Source: Cyanomargarita calcarea GSE-NOS-MK-12-04C (GTDB taxonomy: Bacteria > Cyanobacteriota > Cyanobacteriia > Cyanobacteriales > Nostocaceae). Taken from it: a DNA stretch of 46,022 nucleotides. The stretch spans positions 64,253-110,274 of the forward strand of contig JAHHGZ010000029.1 in NCBI GenBank assembly GCA_019359595.1, read 5' to 3'. The notes below the pieces were generated by a model. That model was not told where the DNA came from, searched no databases, and saw only the letters and a list, made by a program, of their open reading frames with translations. Positions 1 through 8,329 of this stretch are shown here, piece after piece (the stretch's first letter is position 1; each line of letters starts with the position of its first letter). The translations under genes and the position numbers were made by a program.

Positions 1-717
1 ATTCAGCAATGTACCATCCTCACTGCTCCTTCTATCCAAGTTCTAGAGCTAACCCGCCAACATCAGCAACGGGTTCAAAAGGTGAAGCTTCAGGATGTAC
101 TGGTGGTGGGCAATCCGACCATGCCATCTTTAAAAACTGGGAAATTAAGTTCTCTTTACGGTGCAGAAAAGGAAGCTAGAGACATTGCTCCGCTTTTAAA
201 TACCGAAGCACTTGTAGGTGATAAAGCCACTAAGGTTAAGGTTACCCTGCGGATGCCAACAGCACAAATTATTCATCTAGCAACTCACGGGTTACTTGAT
301 GATGCTGAGGAATTAAAGGTGCCTGGGGCGATCGCTTTAGCACCATCAGGAACAGATGATGGTTGGCTTACGGCTACAGAAATCATGAATTTAGAGATGC
401 TAAAAGCTGAGTTAGTTGTTCTGAGTGCTTGTAACACTGGACAGGGACGATTAACCGGGGATGGTGTTATCGGGTTATCTCGCTCCTTTATTTCTAGAGG
501 GGTTCCAAGTGTGATTGCATCACTGTGGTCAGTTCCAGATGCTCCCACTGCCTCCTTCATGGTTGAGTTTTATCAAAATCTCCAGCGAGGCTTAGACAAA
601 GCCCAGGCACTGCGCCAAGCCATGCTAACGATGATGTCAAAATACCCCGATCCAGTAAACTGGGCTGCCTTTACGCTAATTGGCGAAGCGGATAGTGCTA
701 TAAAACCGAGTGAATGA
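1..717 (+). CDS. CHAT domain protease, 5' end cut by window
   Basis: The reading frame is open from base 1, so the gene starts before the window and only its last 238 codons are visible. The segment is a CHAT domain (caspase-like clan CD protease). The catalytic His is in the IIHLATHG motif (about base 270) and the catalytic Cys in VVLSACNTG (about base 430), followed by a typical C-terminus with SLWSVPD and NWAAFTLIG. In cyanobacteria this domain usually ends a TPR-CHAT protein, but the N-terminal part is not visible here. A GTG at 82 could be read as a start, yet in-frame residues before it (LTAPSIQVLEL) fit the CHAT fold, so it is internal. The gene is followed at 842 by a caspase-family gene on the same strand, so the two may belong to one functional cluster. 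Confidence 0.9.
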   Translation: MQQCTILTAPSIQVLELTRQHQQRVQKVKLQDVLVVGNPTMPSLKTGKLSSLYGAEKEARDIAPLLNTEALVGDKATKVKVTLRMPTAQIIHLATHGLLDDAEELKVPGAIALAPSGTDDGWLTATEIMNLEMLKAELVVLSACNTGQGRLTGDGVIGLSRSFISRGVPSVIASLWSVPDAPTASFMVEFYQNLQRGLDKAQALRQAMLTMMSKYPDPVNWAAFTLIGEADSAIKPSE

Positions 718-737
718 CCGCTCAAGAGAAAAACCTT

Positions 738-768
738 GGAAACTGACAGCCGTGTCTGCCAAGTTTCC
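738..768 (+). terminator. possible weak hairpin after CHAT gene
   Basis: A 7-bp inverted repeat (GGAAACT and AGTTTCC) encloses an inner GACA/TGTC pair. No T-run follows, so a role as terminator is only a guess. Confidence 0.25.
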
Positions 769-841
769 GGCATCTTGCATAAGTCCTGAACAACTACAAA
801 TAATACCTACTGTTAACCCTCAAATGTAAGGAGACCATCTG

Positions 842-2872
842 ATGACGGCACAACAACCTAATGTGACAAGCGGTTCTAGTATATGGGCACTACTTATTGG
901 CATTGATGAGTACCTACATATTAAAAACCTAAGTGGTTGTATCAATGACGTTGAGGCTATCCGCATCTACCTCATGAATCAACTTGGTGTTCCCGAAAAC
1001 CAAATCCGCACCTTAACTAACGAAGCGGCGACCCGTGCTAATATTCTTCAAGCTTTTGAGGAATTTTTAATCGACAATTCAGATATTCAACCAGAAAGCC
1101 AAATTTTCTTCCACTATAGCGGTCATGGTTCTCAGATGCCCAACCCAAAAGAGCCTGACGGACAAAATGAGACTTTAGTTCCCCATGACAGTAGAGGTCC
1201 AGAAGTTTATGATATCCCTGACAAGACCATTGGTGCTTTGTTAGATAAACTAGCAGAGAGCAAAGGTAACAATATTACTGTGATTTTCGACAGTTGCCAT
1301 TCCGGCACTGTGACTCGCGATCCAAATCTGGCTCAAACCCGCACTGTAGCTGCCGACAATCGTATCCCACCACCTGACTTGGACGTTGATATTGTAGCCA
1401 ATGCACCTCGCCGTGGGACTAATGCCAGTGGCTGGGCTACTGAAGGGATTACTCACGTGCTTTTAGCTGGTTGTCGAGACCGAGAGGAAGCGAATGAGTA
1501 TCTCAGTGGTGATGAAGGAAATAAGGTCATGCATGGTGCTTTAACCTACTTCACTTTGCAAGCTCTGCGTCAAATGACACCAAACACCACATATGCAGAT
1601 ATATATGAGCAAGTAGCAGTTAAGGTGAATAGTGAATACCCTTCACAGATGCCCCAGTGTGAGGGCGATCGCCAGCGAGTGGTGTTTGGAGGGGTGCGAG
1701 TCGAGCGAGATCCCTTCATTACTGTGCAGAAGGTAGAGGGAAATGAAGTTACTCTGGGGGCTGGTTTGATACATGGGCTGCACAAAGGGACTGAGCTGGC
1801 TCTCTACCCGCCTGAAGTGCGTACTAGGAAGGATTTGCCAGCGCTTTTGGGGACAGTCGAAGTTACTGGCGTATCGGCGACCACAGCCATTGCAACCATC
1901 AAGGAGGGTGCGTCTATTGGCTCTATTCCCGTCTTTGCCCGTGGTTTAATTACCAAACAAATTTATGACGGACTGCACCAGACGGTGGCTCTAGAGGCAG
2001 TTTCAGGGGAAGAAAATCAAAACGGGATCGAGCGTTTACGTCAAGCCATACAGCATGCAAATCCTGACGGCGAGCCTTCACCCTACCTAAAAGTAGTAGA
2101 AAATCCTGACCAAGTAGCCGAACTGCGAGTTAAAGCTGAAGAAGGCAAGTTAAATATTTTCAACAGTGCTGGCGAACCGCTGATGGTTGCAAAAGACATC
2201 AAAGATGAGATAGCCGTACTCCATTCCCTGGAAAGTATTGTTCGCTACCGCACACTCAAAAACCTAGTCAATAAAGAGCCGGAATCTGAACTAGTAGGTA
2301 AGGTCAAACTCCGTCTACTTCGCTACATGAAAGATTCAGATGCTTCTCAGGCTCAAGAACTTTCAACAGAATCTATTGGGACTGGAGGGGAAATCACTCT
2401 CAGCTTTGATCCTAAACAAGAAGAATTTAATACTTATGTATTAGAGGTCACCAACGAATCCTTGCTACCAATTTATGCTCACCTTTTAATCCTGAATCCT
2501 GACTACAGTATAAAACTTCAGTATCCACAATTGGGTCAACAAGATGCTATCAGCTCAAATGGTGGAAATCTTTCCATCGGTCTCGACAGCCGGAAGGAGC
2601 GGCTAAAGTTCAGCTTGCCTGTTGGATGGGATTTTTGCCGGGACTATTTAATGGTCATCGCAACTACCAACCCAACCGATTTCAAGTGGCTGGAGCAGAA
2701 TGGGCTAAACGTTCCACCCCCTCAAAGAACGAGAGCAGCTTCTTCTTCCCCTTTAGAGCGACTTTTGGATTGTGTCCTTTCTGGGAAGCGCTTTGCTTCT
2801 TCTGCTCAAACAGAAGAGCTAGAAGATTGGGCAACAACGTCTCTTTCTGTTACCGTTGTGCGTGATTCTTAG
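842..2872 (+). CDS. caspase family protein (peptidase C14) with DUF4384-like C-terminus
   Basis: A 676-residue orthocaspase-type protein. The N-terminal p20-like domain begins SIWALLIGIDEY. It carries the catalytic His95 in YSGHGSQ and Cys152 in FDSCHSG, so the protease should be active, probably cutting after basic residues as prokaryotic caspase homologues do. The middle part (about 290-370) looks like a small beta domain. Residues about 510-640 resemble DUF4384 (YAHLLILNPDYSIKLQYPQ), a domain often fused to bacterial caspases. The start is supported by an AAGGAG ribosome site at 828-833, eight bases before the ATG. There is no signal peptide or membrane segment. It lies 124 bp after the CHAT gene on the same strand. 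The substrate is unknown. Confidence 0.9.
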   Translation: MTAQQPNVTSGSSIWALLIGIDEYLHIKNLSGCINDVEAIRIYLMNQLGVPENQIRTLTNEAATRANILQAFEEFLIDNSDIQPESQIFFHYSGHGSQMPNPKEPDGQNETLVPHDSRGPEVYDIPDKTIGALLDKLAESKGNNITVIFDSCHSGTVTRDPNLAQTRTVAADNRIPPPDLDVDIVANAPRRGTNASGWATEGITHVLLAGCRDREEANEYLSGDEGNKVMHGALTYFTLQALRQMTPNTTYADIYEQVAVKVNSEYPSQMPQCEGDRQRVVFGGVRVERDPFITVQKVEGNEVTLGAGLIHGLHKGTELALYPPEVRTRKDLPALLGTVEVTGVSATTAIATIKEGASIGSIPVFARGLITKQIYDGLHQTVALEAVSGEENQNGIERLRQAIQHANPDGEPSPYLKVVENPDQVAELRVKAEEGKLNIFNSAGEPLMVAKDIKDEIAVLHSLESIVRYRTLKNLVNKEPESELVGKVKLRLLRYMKDSDASQAQELSTESIGTGGEITLSFDPKQEEFNTYVLEVTNESLLPIYAHLLILNPDYSIKLQYPQLGQQDAISSNGGNLSIGLDSRKERLKFSLPVGWDFCRDYLMVIATTNPTDFKWLEQNGLNVPPPQRTRAASSSPLERLLDCVLSGKRFASSAQTEELEDWATTSLSVTVVRDS

Positions 2873-3040
2873 ACAACAACGCTAAGTACCCCAGCTAAAA
2901 CCGTTAGTTTAAACGATGGACTCACGCTAGTCAAGCCTGAAGGTTTTCAGAGCGAATAGTATGCTCGTTAAGTGCAAATAATTGATTTACAAGGGCTTTA
3001 ATTTCCGAAAATATATGCTCAAAGTTCCCGAGGGCTGATA

Positions 3041-3356
3041 GATCCCCGACTTCTTTGAGGATACCGTTGGCGAATGGTAGGTCTAACCCCTCACCCAAGG
3101 ATTTAATAGGGTTTTGAGGGTATCGATAGGATAGCGATCGCCTGCTGAAAGGGTTAATTTTTCGTTAGCATAAGGGGTGTTACCCCTCCGAAACCCGGAA
3201 TCCCGCCGTCACCATAGAATGGTGGGCTTTGTATCGATAGCCCCACCCTTCCAGGGTGTGGGCGTTATGTCGGGTATGCGAGAGAACTGTTTCGATCCTC
3301 ATTGAGGGGTCAGACCTACCATTCGCTCTTCTGCATCCTTTGAGAAGTCGGGGATC
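3041..3356. repeat. 316-bp element with 53-bp imperfect terminal inverted repeats
   Basis: The arms at 3041-3093 and 3303-3356 are reverse complements: 14 bp perfect at the outer ends (GATCCCCGACTTCT), an unpaired middle, then 22 of 23 bp. The one inner mismatch is A-C on the plus strand and would be a U-G wobble in a minus-strand RNA, a weak hint of minus-strand transcription. Inside are further short hairpins at about 3174-3186 (GGGGT/ACCCC), 3211-3225 (CACCAT/ATGGTG) and 3241-3261, two copies of GTATCGATAG about 110 bp apart, and one HIP1 site. No convincing ORF lies inside. It could be a MITE, a non-autonomous transposon end pair or a structured RNA gene; the family is not recognised. Confidence 0.6.
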
Positions 3357-3394
3357 TGACGCTTACAACACGTCAAAACTAATGAAACAGACCA

Positions 3395-3528
3395 CTAGTA
3401 CTCGACCGCACTCGCTATGGTGGGTGAATCAATTTCTCAATATTTCTTCTCTTCCTCGGACTTGGCGTACTTGGCGTACTTGGCGGTTAAATCATTTAAC
3501 CATCATAGCGAGTGCGTCGGAGTACTAG
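3395..3528. mobile_element. 134-bp MITE with about 40-bp terminal inverted repeats
   Basis: The left end (CTAGTACTCGACCGCACTCG, from 3395) and right end (3488-3528) are imperfect reverse complements over about 40 bp. The core has three copies of a 9-bp unit (CTTGGCGTA, CTTGGCGTA, CTTGGCGGT at 3461-3487). No transposase is encoded. This is the form of a miniature inverted-repeat transposable element, and similar sequences are dispersed in filamentous cyanobacteria (from memory, not checked). Confidence 0.7.
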
Positions 3529-3592
3529 GCTACTACTTTCAAAAAAGTCTATAAATCGAAAGCACCTTGATATGATTACTGATTAACTGGAC

Positions 3593-3660
3593 ATGATATT
3601 ACGGCACAATGCTCATTTTCGTGACGATATAAAATTATGCACCGTAACGCACGATATCAT
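3593..3660. repeat. imperfect 68-nt inverted repeat beyond the trypco1-like gene
   Basis: ATGATAT (3593) pairs with ATATCAT (3654-3660), and TACGG with CCGTA inside. It lies 18 bp past the stop codon of the minus-strand gene at 3679 and might end its transcript, though it has no clear T-run. Confidence 0.35.
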
Positions 3661-3678
3661 TGCGATCGCTCCCTTTGT

Positions 3679-4038
3679 CTACTTTTCTTTTGGAAATTTA
3701 CACTTCACTTCAATTTCCAAATTGCTTTCTGCTGAACCTTCTGTGATATAAGGAATGCCTGCTTTACCACCCATTTTAATGCCAAATTTTAGCGTCACCT
3801 CTTCAATTTCAGCGGTATTAAAGTCTTTAAAGGCACTCAAAGCATACATAGTATAACCGCGAATCATTTGACGGGCCTGTTGCATTCGTTCCATCGGATT
3901 TGTTCGCGCATCTTTATACTCTATACCGTCTTCATCCTCCTCTATCTCAGGACTGATTTCGGTTGCGGTTGTACTAATTTCAACTCGATCAATTTCTCCA
4001 TCTGCTTCAAAAAATAGTTGCTGCACTTCTGATGACAT
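3679..4038 (-). CDS. trypco1-like (CU044_2847 family) small protein
   Basis: A 119-residue acidic, soluble protein without signal peptide or membrane segment. The C-terminal half (about 65-115), with an A/L-rich helix followed by EIEEVTLKFGIKMGGKAGI and a closing beta strand (LEIEVKCKF), fits the trypsin-co-occurring domain 1 pattern, in which a helix precedes a conserved FG-(I/L)-K-(L/M)-x-x-x-(A)G strand. Family knowledge: these domains occur next to trypsin-like or caspase effectors and STAND ATPases in predicted NTP-dependent conflict systems, probably as adaptors. It is divergent from the caspase-nSTAND-WD40 gene with 147 bp between starts, so both may share a regulatory region. A role as partner or regulator is inference. 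Confidence 0.65.
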   Translation of the reverse strand: MSSEVQQLFFEADGEIDRVEISTTATEISPEIEEDEDGIEYKDARTNPMERMQQARQMIRGYTMYALSAFKDFNTAEIEEVTLKFGIKMGGKAGIPYITEGSAESNLEIEVKCKFPKEK

Positions 4039-4185
4039 GGAAAGCCTCTGTTAAATTTTGCGTATCGTGTCAAAAAACATTCAGACTGTTTGCGGAAGAC
4101 AGGGATATCGTCTTGTTTCTAATAACACAACTATTGTTGGTGTTTATCAAATTATCCTACATTTTGGTTTATTGGGGTGTGTGAA

Positions 4186-7100
4186 ATGGCACGATATGCA
4201 CTTGTGATTGGAAATACTGAGTATCAAAGTCCTTCTTTACCGCGTTTGTCTAAGACTACAAACGATGCTGAAGCTGTAGCGAGGTTGCTAGAGGAGTATG
4301 GTGATTTTCAGTCTGTGAAACGGCTACCACAACGGTGGAATAAGGAGAAAAATGGTTATGAGATGGGAACGCAGAAAGTGACTGCGGCTCAACTGGGACA
4401 AGAATTGAGAACTTTTCTTTTAGAGCAAGCTACTAATAACGAAGCGTTAATTTATTTTAGTGGGCATGGTTTTGCAATTTCGGATAATTTGGGGCAAGAA
4501 AAGGGGTATTTAGCAACTGCTGATACTCAAATTGAAGTTGAAGGGAACGATATTGTAGAACAAAAGTATGGGATTCCTTTGGATAGCCTCAACGAATTAA
4601 TTCGGGATTCCAAATTGAGTAGTTTGGTAATGCTACTTGATTGTTGTCATAGTGGTTATTTTTTAGAAAGACACTTGGTAGAAAGAACGCTGACAGCTTT
4701 TAGTTCGCAAAAAGATTATTACTTAATTACAGCTTGTCGTGGTTTTGAAAGAGCCGGAGCAATTAAGAGTGACGAATACAGCATTTTTACAGGTGCAGTT
4801 CTTCAAGGTTTAGCTGCGGAAAATGCCGGAAATCACAGACGAATTAGTGGCGATCGCTTGTTTGATTTTGTGAGCGGTGAATTGCAAGGTTCTGTACAAG
4901 AGCCGCTGCGCATGGGTTGGGGACGTTCGATTACTTTGGTGACTTATCCCCAGTCTCAGATTCCGATAATAGAAGAAAGTGTTAGTTTCAATTCAGAAAA
5001 TCCTTATCGTGGACTTGATGCATTTGAAACAGCACAAGCAGAGTATTTTGGCGGACGAAGTGAAGCTGTTCGCAGTTTAATTTCCCGTTTGGTGGATAGC
5101 AAATTTTTGGCGGTGATTGGCTATTCCGGTAGTGGCAAATCATCGTTAGTCAAAGCCGGATTGTTACCGCAATTAAAATGCGATCGCCTTCCTGGAAGCA
5201 GTCAATGGGAAATCGTTTCTTTTACTCCTGGTGAGCATCCATTGGGGAAGTTAGTCGAAATTTTGACTCGACAACAAGAAAATAAAGCTTCGGTGTTGTT
5301 TATCGACCAATTTGAGGAATTATTCACCCTCTGCGAAGATGATGATGAACGCAAGGCTTTTATTCGTTTAGCAACTGAGCAACTAAATAATCCCGAACAC
5401 CAAACGCGGATAATTGTAACAGTACGGGGAGATTTCTTGCAGAGATGTACAGAATATCGAGAAATTATCAATCTAATTAATCGGACTCCTCCAACAACTT
5501 ATATGGTGTCCCCAATGTCGTTAATTGAGTTGGAGGAAGCAATTGAAAAACCCGCAAAATTACATGGTGTAACTTTTGAACATGGTTTAGTATCGGAAAT
5601 TGCTCAAGATGTGAGGGGACAACCAGGAGCATTACCTTTATTACAATATGCTCTGAAAGAATTATGGCGAATTTGTATAGAAGAGGCCTCGGCAAAAGAA
5701 CCGCTATTAACTTGTAAAGGGTATAAAAAAATTGGCGGGGTAAAAGGTGCTTTAGATAAACGTGCGACAATTTTATATCACAGTTTAACTCCCAAAGACC
5801 AAGTTTTTGCCCGGTGCTTATTTATGGAGTTGGTACAGTTAAGTGAAACCAAAGAAGTAACCCGACGACGTGCTAGCTGGGGGAAATTGCAAGCAATTGC
5901 AGATTCTCCAGAACAATTACAACGAGTTGTGGGATTGCTCGCAGGTTCCCAACAAAGGTTAATTATTACCGATAGCAAAACGGTAGAAGTGACTCATGAA
6001 GCGCTGTTATCTGAGTGGAAATTACTCAATAGTTGGATTGCGGAAAATCGCGAAAATATTCGTCTGAGCCGCAGTTTAGAAGAAGATTGTCAGGAATGGG
6101 AGCAAAGGTTTCATAAATCTGATGATGCGCTCTTGGTTGGTGCTAAGTTAGCGGTGATTTCTGAGTGGGTGGAGAGACAACAACCCCGACTAACACCACA
6201 AGAAGCAGAATTTTTAAGAGCAAGTTTAGCAAAACGCGATCGCGAAATTCAGGCAGAATTAGAACAAGAGCGTCAACTGCGAGAATTAGCAGAAGCTAGA
6301 AGTAGAGCCGAAATCGAGAAAGCGATCGCAGCCCAAGATATGGCAAGAGCGGAAGCAGCGAAATATAAATATCAAAGACAGCGAACTAAGTTAGCGATCG
6401 CTGCTTCAACATTGGTAGTATTTACTCTGGGATTGGGATTGGTGACCCAAAATATCTCGGCACAGGAGAAACAAGGGAAAGCGATTGCATCTGGAGCCTT
6501 AATTTCTAGACCAGAAATACTTTTGGAAACAGGTAATCAGTTGGAGGCTGTAATTGCAAGTGTCGAATCTCTCAAACAATTACAAGATATCGGTGCCGGA
6601 AATTTTGCTGCACTGAATCGTCTCAAAAACGTCATTGATAGCGTACAAGAACGCAACCGTATAGAGGGACATAAAAGTAGTACTAATGGTATCAGTTTTA
6701 GCCCCAAAGAAGATTTAATTGTTTCTGCAAGTTCCGATAAGACTTTAAAAATGTGGAAATCTGACGGTACAGAAGTCAAAACCCCTGCCCCGATGAAACA
6801 CGATCATGAAGTATATACTGTTAATTTTAGTCCCAATGGTGAATATTTCGCTTCAGCTAGTGCTGATAAAAAAGTAAAGCTTTGGCAGAAAGATGGGACT
6901 TTAATCACAACTTTGCCAGGAGATGAAGCCGAAGTTTACTTCGTCAATTTTAGTCCTGATAGTCAAACCATTATTTCTACTAGCAGTAATGGGACTGTCA
7001 AACTTTGGAAAATAGAAAGTTTTTCCCCAAAAGTTATAATTAAATCACCCACCATCATCAAAGTGAATAATAAAAAAGTCTGGAGTGCAGAATTTAGTCC

Positions 7101-7686
7101 TGATGGTCAGCTAATTGCCACTGCAGGAAATGAGGGCATCAAAATTTTCAAAAAAGATGGCACTTTCATCACTGATTTTGAAGGACATACTGCTGCAGTC
7201 AGATATGTAACTTTTGGACAAGATAGTAAAAGTCTCATTTCTGTAGGTGAAGATAACCAAATCTTAATTTGGAAATGGCAAAACGACCCCAAAACGTCAC
7301 AGATGAAGCTATTTAGCAAAGTGAGTGATAAATCTTATGTAGTTAAATTTAGCCCCGACTACAGATTTATTGCGAGTAGCAGTACAGATGGAAGTATAAA
7401 TATCTTGAATGCAGATAATGGTGAAAAAGTAACTACTCTAAAAGGGCACAAAAACCAAATTTTTGATTTAAGCTTCCGCAACGATAGCAAAGCAATTACA
7501 ACTGTCAGCAAAGATGAAACTCTCCGAATCTGGAGTTTAGAACCTCATCTGACTAATAATTCACAAATGAATACTATAGATTTATTAAAGAAAGGATGTA
7601 ACTGGGTTGGTGATTATATACGCAATAATCAAAAAGCCCGCAATAAATATCATGATGTTAACAATATTTGTCCCAAGGCAAATTGA
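4186..7686 (+). CDS. caspase-nSTAND-WD40 fusion protein
   Basis: About 1166 residues. The N-terminal caspase domain (1-250) has His94 in YFSGHGF and Cys154 in LDCCHSG. NPYRGLDAF then opens an nSTAND1 ATPase with Walker A GYSGSGKSS (312-320) and Walker B VLFIDQFEEL. An alpha-helical region, a charged coiled coil (about 675-735), one hydrophobic segment (about 736-758) and seven WD40 repeats (from about 827) follow, enough for a single beta-propeller. By analogy with STAND proteins the propeller would sense a signal, the ATPase would oligomerise and the caspase would be activated. The ATG at 4186 is preferred over the GTG at 4177 because MARYALVIGNTEY matches the usual start of this domain. The trypco1-like gene is divergent upstream and a repeat-peptide gene lies downstream. 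Confidence 0.92.
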   Translation: MARYALVIGNTEYQSPSLPRLSKTTNDAEAVARLLEEYGDFQSVKRLPQRWNKEKNGYEMGTQKVTAAQLGQELRTFLLEQATNNEALIYFSGHGFAISDNLGQEKGYLATADTQIEVEGNDIVEQKYGIPLDSLNELIRDSKLSSLVMLLDCCHSGYFLERHLVERTLTAFSSQKDYYLITACRGFERAGAIKSDEYSIFTGAVLQGLAAENAGNHRRISGDRLFDFVSGELQGSVQEPLRMGWGRSITLVTYPQSQIPIIEESVSFNSENPYRGLDAFETAQAEYFGGRSEAVRSLISRLVDSKFLAVIGYSGSGKSSLVKAGLLPQLKCDRLPGSSQWEIVSFTPGEHPLGKLVEILTRQQENKASVLFIDQFEELFTLCEDDDERKAFIRLATEQLNNPEHQTRIIVTVRGDFLQRCTEYREIINLINRTPPTTYMVSPMSLIELEEAIEKPAKLHGVTFEHGLVSEIAQDVRGQPGALPLLQYALKELWRICIEEASAKEPLLTCKGYKKIGGVKGALDKRATILYHSLTPKDQVFARCLFMELVQLSETKEVTRRRASWGKLQAIADSPEQLQRVVGLLAGSQQRLIITDSKTVEVTHEALLSEWKLLNSWIAENRENIRLSRSLEEDCQEWEQRFHKSDDALLVGAKLAVISEWVERQQPRLTPQEAEFLRASLAKRDREIQAELEQERQLRELAEARSRAEIEKAIAAQDMARAEAAKYKYQRQRTKLAIAASTLVVFTLGLGLVTQNISAQEKQGKAIASGALISRPEILLETGNQLEAVIASVESLKQLQDIGAGNFAALNRLKNVIDSVQERNRIEGHKSSTNGISFSPKEDLIVSASSDKTLKMWKSDGTEVKTPAPMKHDHEVYTVNFSPNGEYFASASADKKVKLWQKDGTLITTLPGDEAEVYFVNFSPDSQTIISTSSNGTVKLWKIESFSPKVIIKSPTIIKVNNKKVWSAEFSPDGQLIATAGNEGIKIFKKDGTFITDFEGHTAAVRYVTFGQDSKSLISVGEDNQILIWKWQNDPKTSQMKLFSKVSDKSYVVKFSPDYRFIASSSTDGSINILNADNGEKVTTLKGHKNQIFDLSFRNDSKAITTVSKDETLRIWSLEPHLTNNSQMNTIDLLKKGCNWVGDYIRNNQKARNKYHDVNNICPKAN

Positions 7687-7695
7687 TGAGAAAGA

Positions 7696-7728
7696 AGATT
7701 CCCGACTTCTTTAAGAAGTCGGGAATCT
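7696..7728 (+). terminator. strong palindrome after caspase-nSTAND-WD40 gene
   Basis: AGATTCCCGACTTCTT pairs perfectly with its complement across a single base, ending ten bases after the stop codon at 7686. It is probably the transcript end, but the same GACTTCTT/AAGAAGTC core also forms the outer ends of the element at 3041-3356, so it belongs to a dispersed repeat family. Confidence 0.55.
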
Positions 7729-7754
7729 AGGTTTGCACAGAACGCAACTGTTAT

Positions 7755-7783
7755 TGAAGAAGGAAGAAGGAAGAAGGAAGAAG
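7755..7783. repeat. heptameric short tandem repeat (GAAGGAA type)
   Basis: About four copies of a GAAGGAA heptamer. The same repeat on the other strand is found at 31268-31313. Such STRR repeats are typical of heterocystous cyanobacteria. Confidence 0.8.
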
Positions 7784-7839
7784 CAGAGGAGGTTTTGAGA
7801 TGCTCCCTAATACCCCAACTCAAAACGAGCGACCTGTTT

Positions 7840-7865
7840 CTTGTCGGGGTATTAAACCCCACAAG
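7840..7865. repeat. short hairpin (CTTGT-GGGG / CCCC-ACAAG)
   Basis: A 9-bp stem with one bulged C and a 7-base loop, in the gap upstream of the repeat-protein gene. Role unknown. Confidence 0.4.
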
Positions 7866-7957
7866 GAAGCGGATAAACTATTTCACAATTTTCAGTAATC
7901 AGACGTACAAATAATGTATCAATTACCAACAACAGATTCTACTCTTAAAAAGTACAC

Positions 7958-8269
7958 ATGATGGATAATTTAAAAGCCAATCAAGATAAATCGACAGTAG
8001 AGCAAATCTCTAACCAAGCCGAAAATGTCCAATCTAGCCAAGATATTACAAAAATAGAATCACCTCTCAATATTTTTATGGCCACCAAGGGAAGTCACGA
8101 TCTAAGCCCTAAACGTAGTGCCCCCAGGGGAAGTCACGATCCAAGCCCTAAAGGTATTAACCCTAGGGGAAGTCACGATCCAAGCCCTAAAGGTAAAGGT
8201 AACTCTTCTGGAAACCAAAAACGCCCTAGCGCTCCTAAGGGAAGCGATAATCCTAGCGCAAAAGGTTGA
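7958..8269 (+). CDS. small basic repeat protein with GSHDPSPK units
   Basis: A 103-residue protein of unknown function. The N-terminal 40 residues are polar and acidic/amidic. From residue 45 it has three 13-residue units starting GSHD(L/P)SPK, at residues 45, 58 and 71, and one degenerate unit (GSDNPSAKG) at the C-terminus. Each unit is directly preceded by Lys or Arg (ATK, APR, NPR, APK). There is no signal peptide, membrane segment or cysteine. The composition (Ser, Pro, Lys, Gly) suggests a disordered protein. The start may be either of two adjacent ATGs (7958 or 7961); no clear ribosome site is present. The exact in-frame 39-bp repetition and a strong terminator right after the stop support a real gene. 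It could be a protease substrate, a nucleic-acid-binding tail or a peptide precursor; none of these is proven. Confidence 0.6.
   Translation: MMDNLKANQDKSTVEQISNQAENVQSSQDITKIESPLNIFMATKGSHDLSPKRSAPRGSHDPSPKGINPRGSHDPSPKGKGNSSGNQKRPSAPKGSDNPSAKG
8090..8206 (+). repeat. three 39-bp tandem coding repeats
   Basis: Units begin at 8090, 8129 and 8168 (GGAAGTCACGATC, then A/T-rich linker). The second and third are almost identical at base level, which indicates recent duplication; a decayed fourth copy begins at 8240. Confidence 0.85.
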
Positions 8270-8282
8270 CATTATGGACAAA

Positions 8283-8329
8283 GTAAGACAAGGCAAGTAG
8301 ACTCGCATTCTTGCCTTGTCTCACTTTTT
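8283..8329 (+). terminator. rho-independent terminator of the repeat-protein gene
   Basis: A 15-bp stem with a single mismatch (GTAAGACAAGGCAAG with CTTGCCTTGTCTCAC), a 12-base loop and then TTTTT. It begins 13 bases after the stop codon. Confidence 0.85.

Noticed and set aside
3041-3356. Firm identification as HEARO/omegaRNA or retron
   Set aside because: No IscB/IsrB or reverse transcriptase gene is nearby, and I cannot check the consensus without a covariance search. Reported only as a structured element.
3256-3528. 90-codon plus-strand ORF across the repeat elements
   Set aside because: It runs through the inverted repeat and the MITE and has no protein features; the frame is open by chance.
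7958-8269. Repeat protein as a graspetide or cyanobactin precursor
   Set aside because: Repeated Ser/Asp-containing units are suggestive, but no ATP-grasp ligase, cyclase or peptidase of these pathways is nearby and no known leader motif is present.
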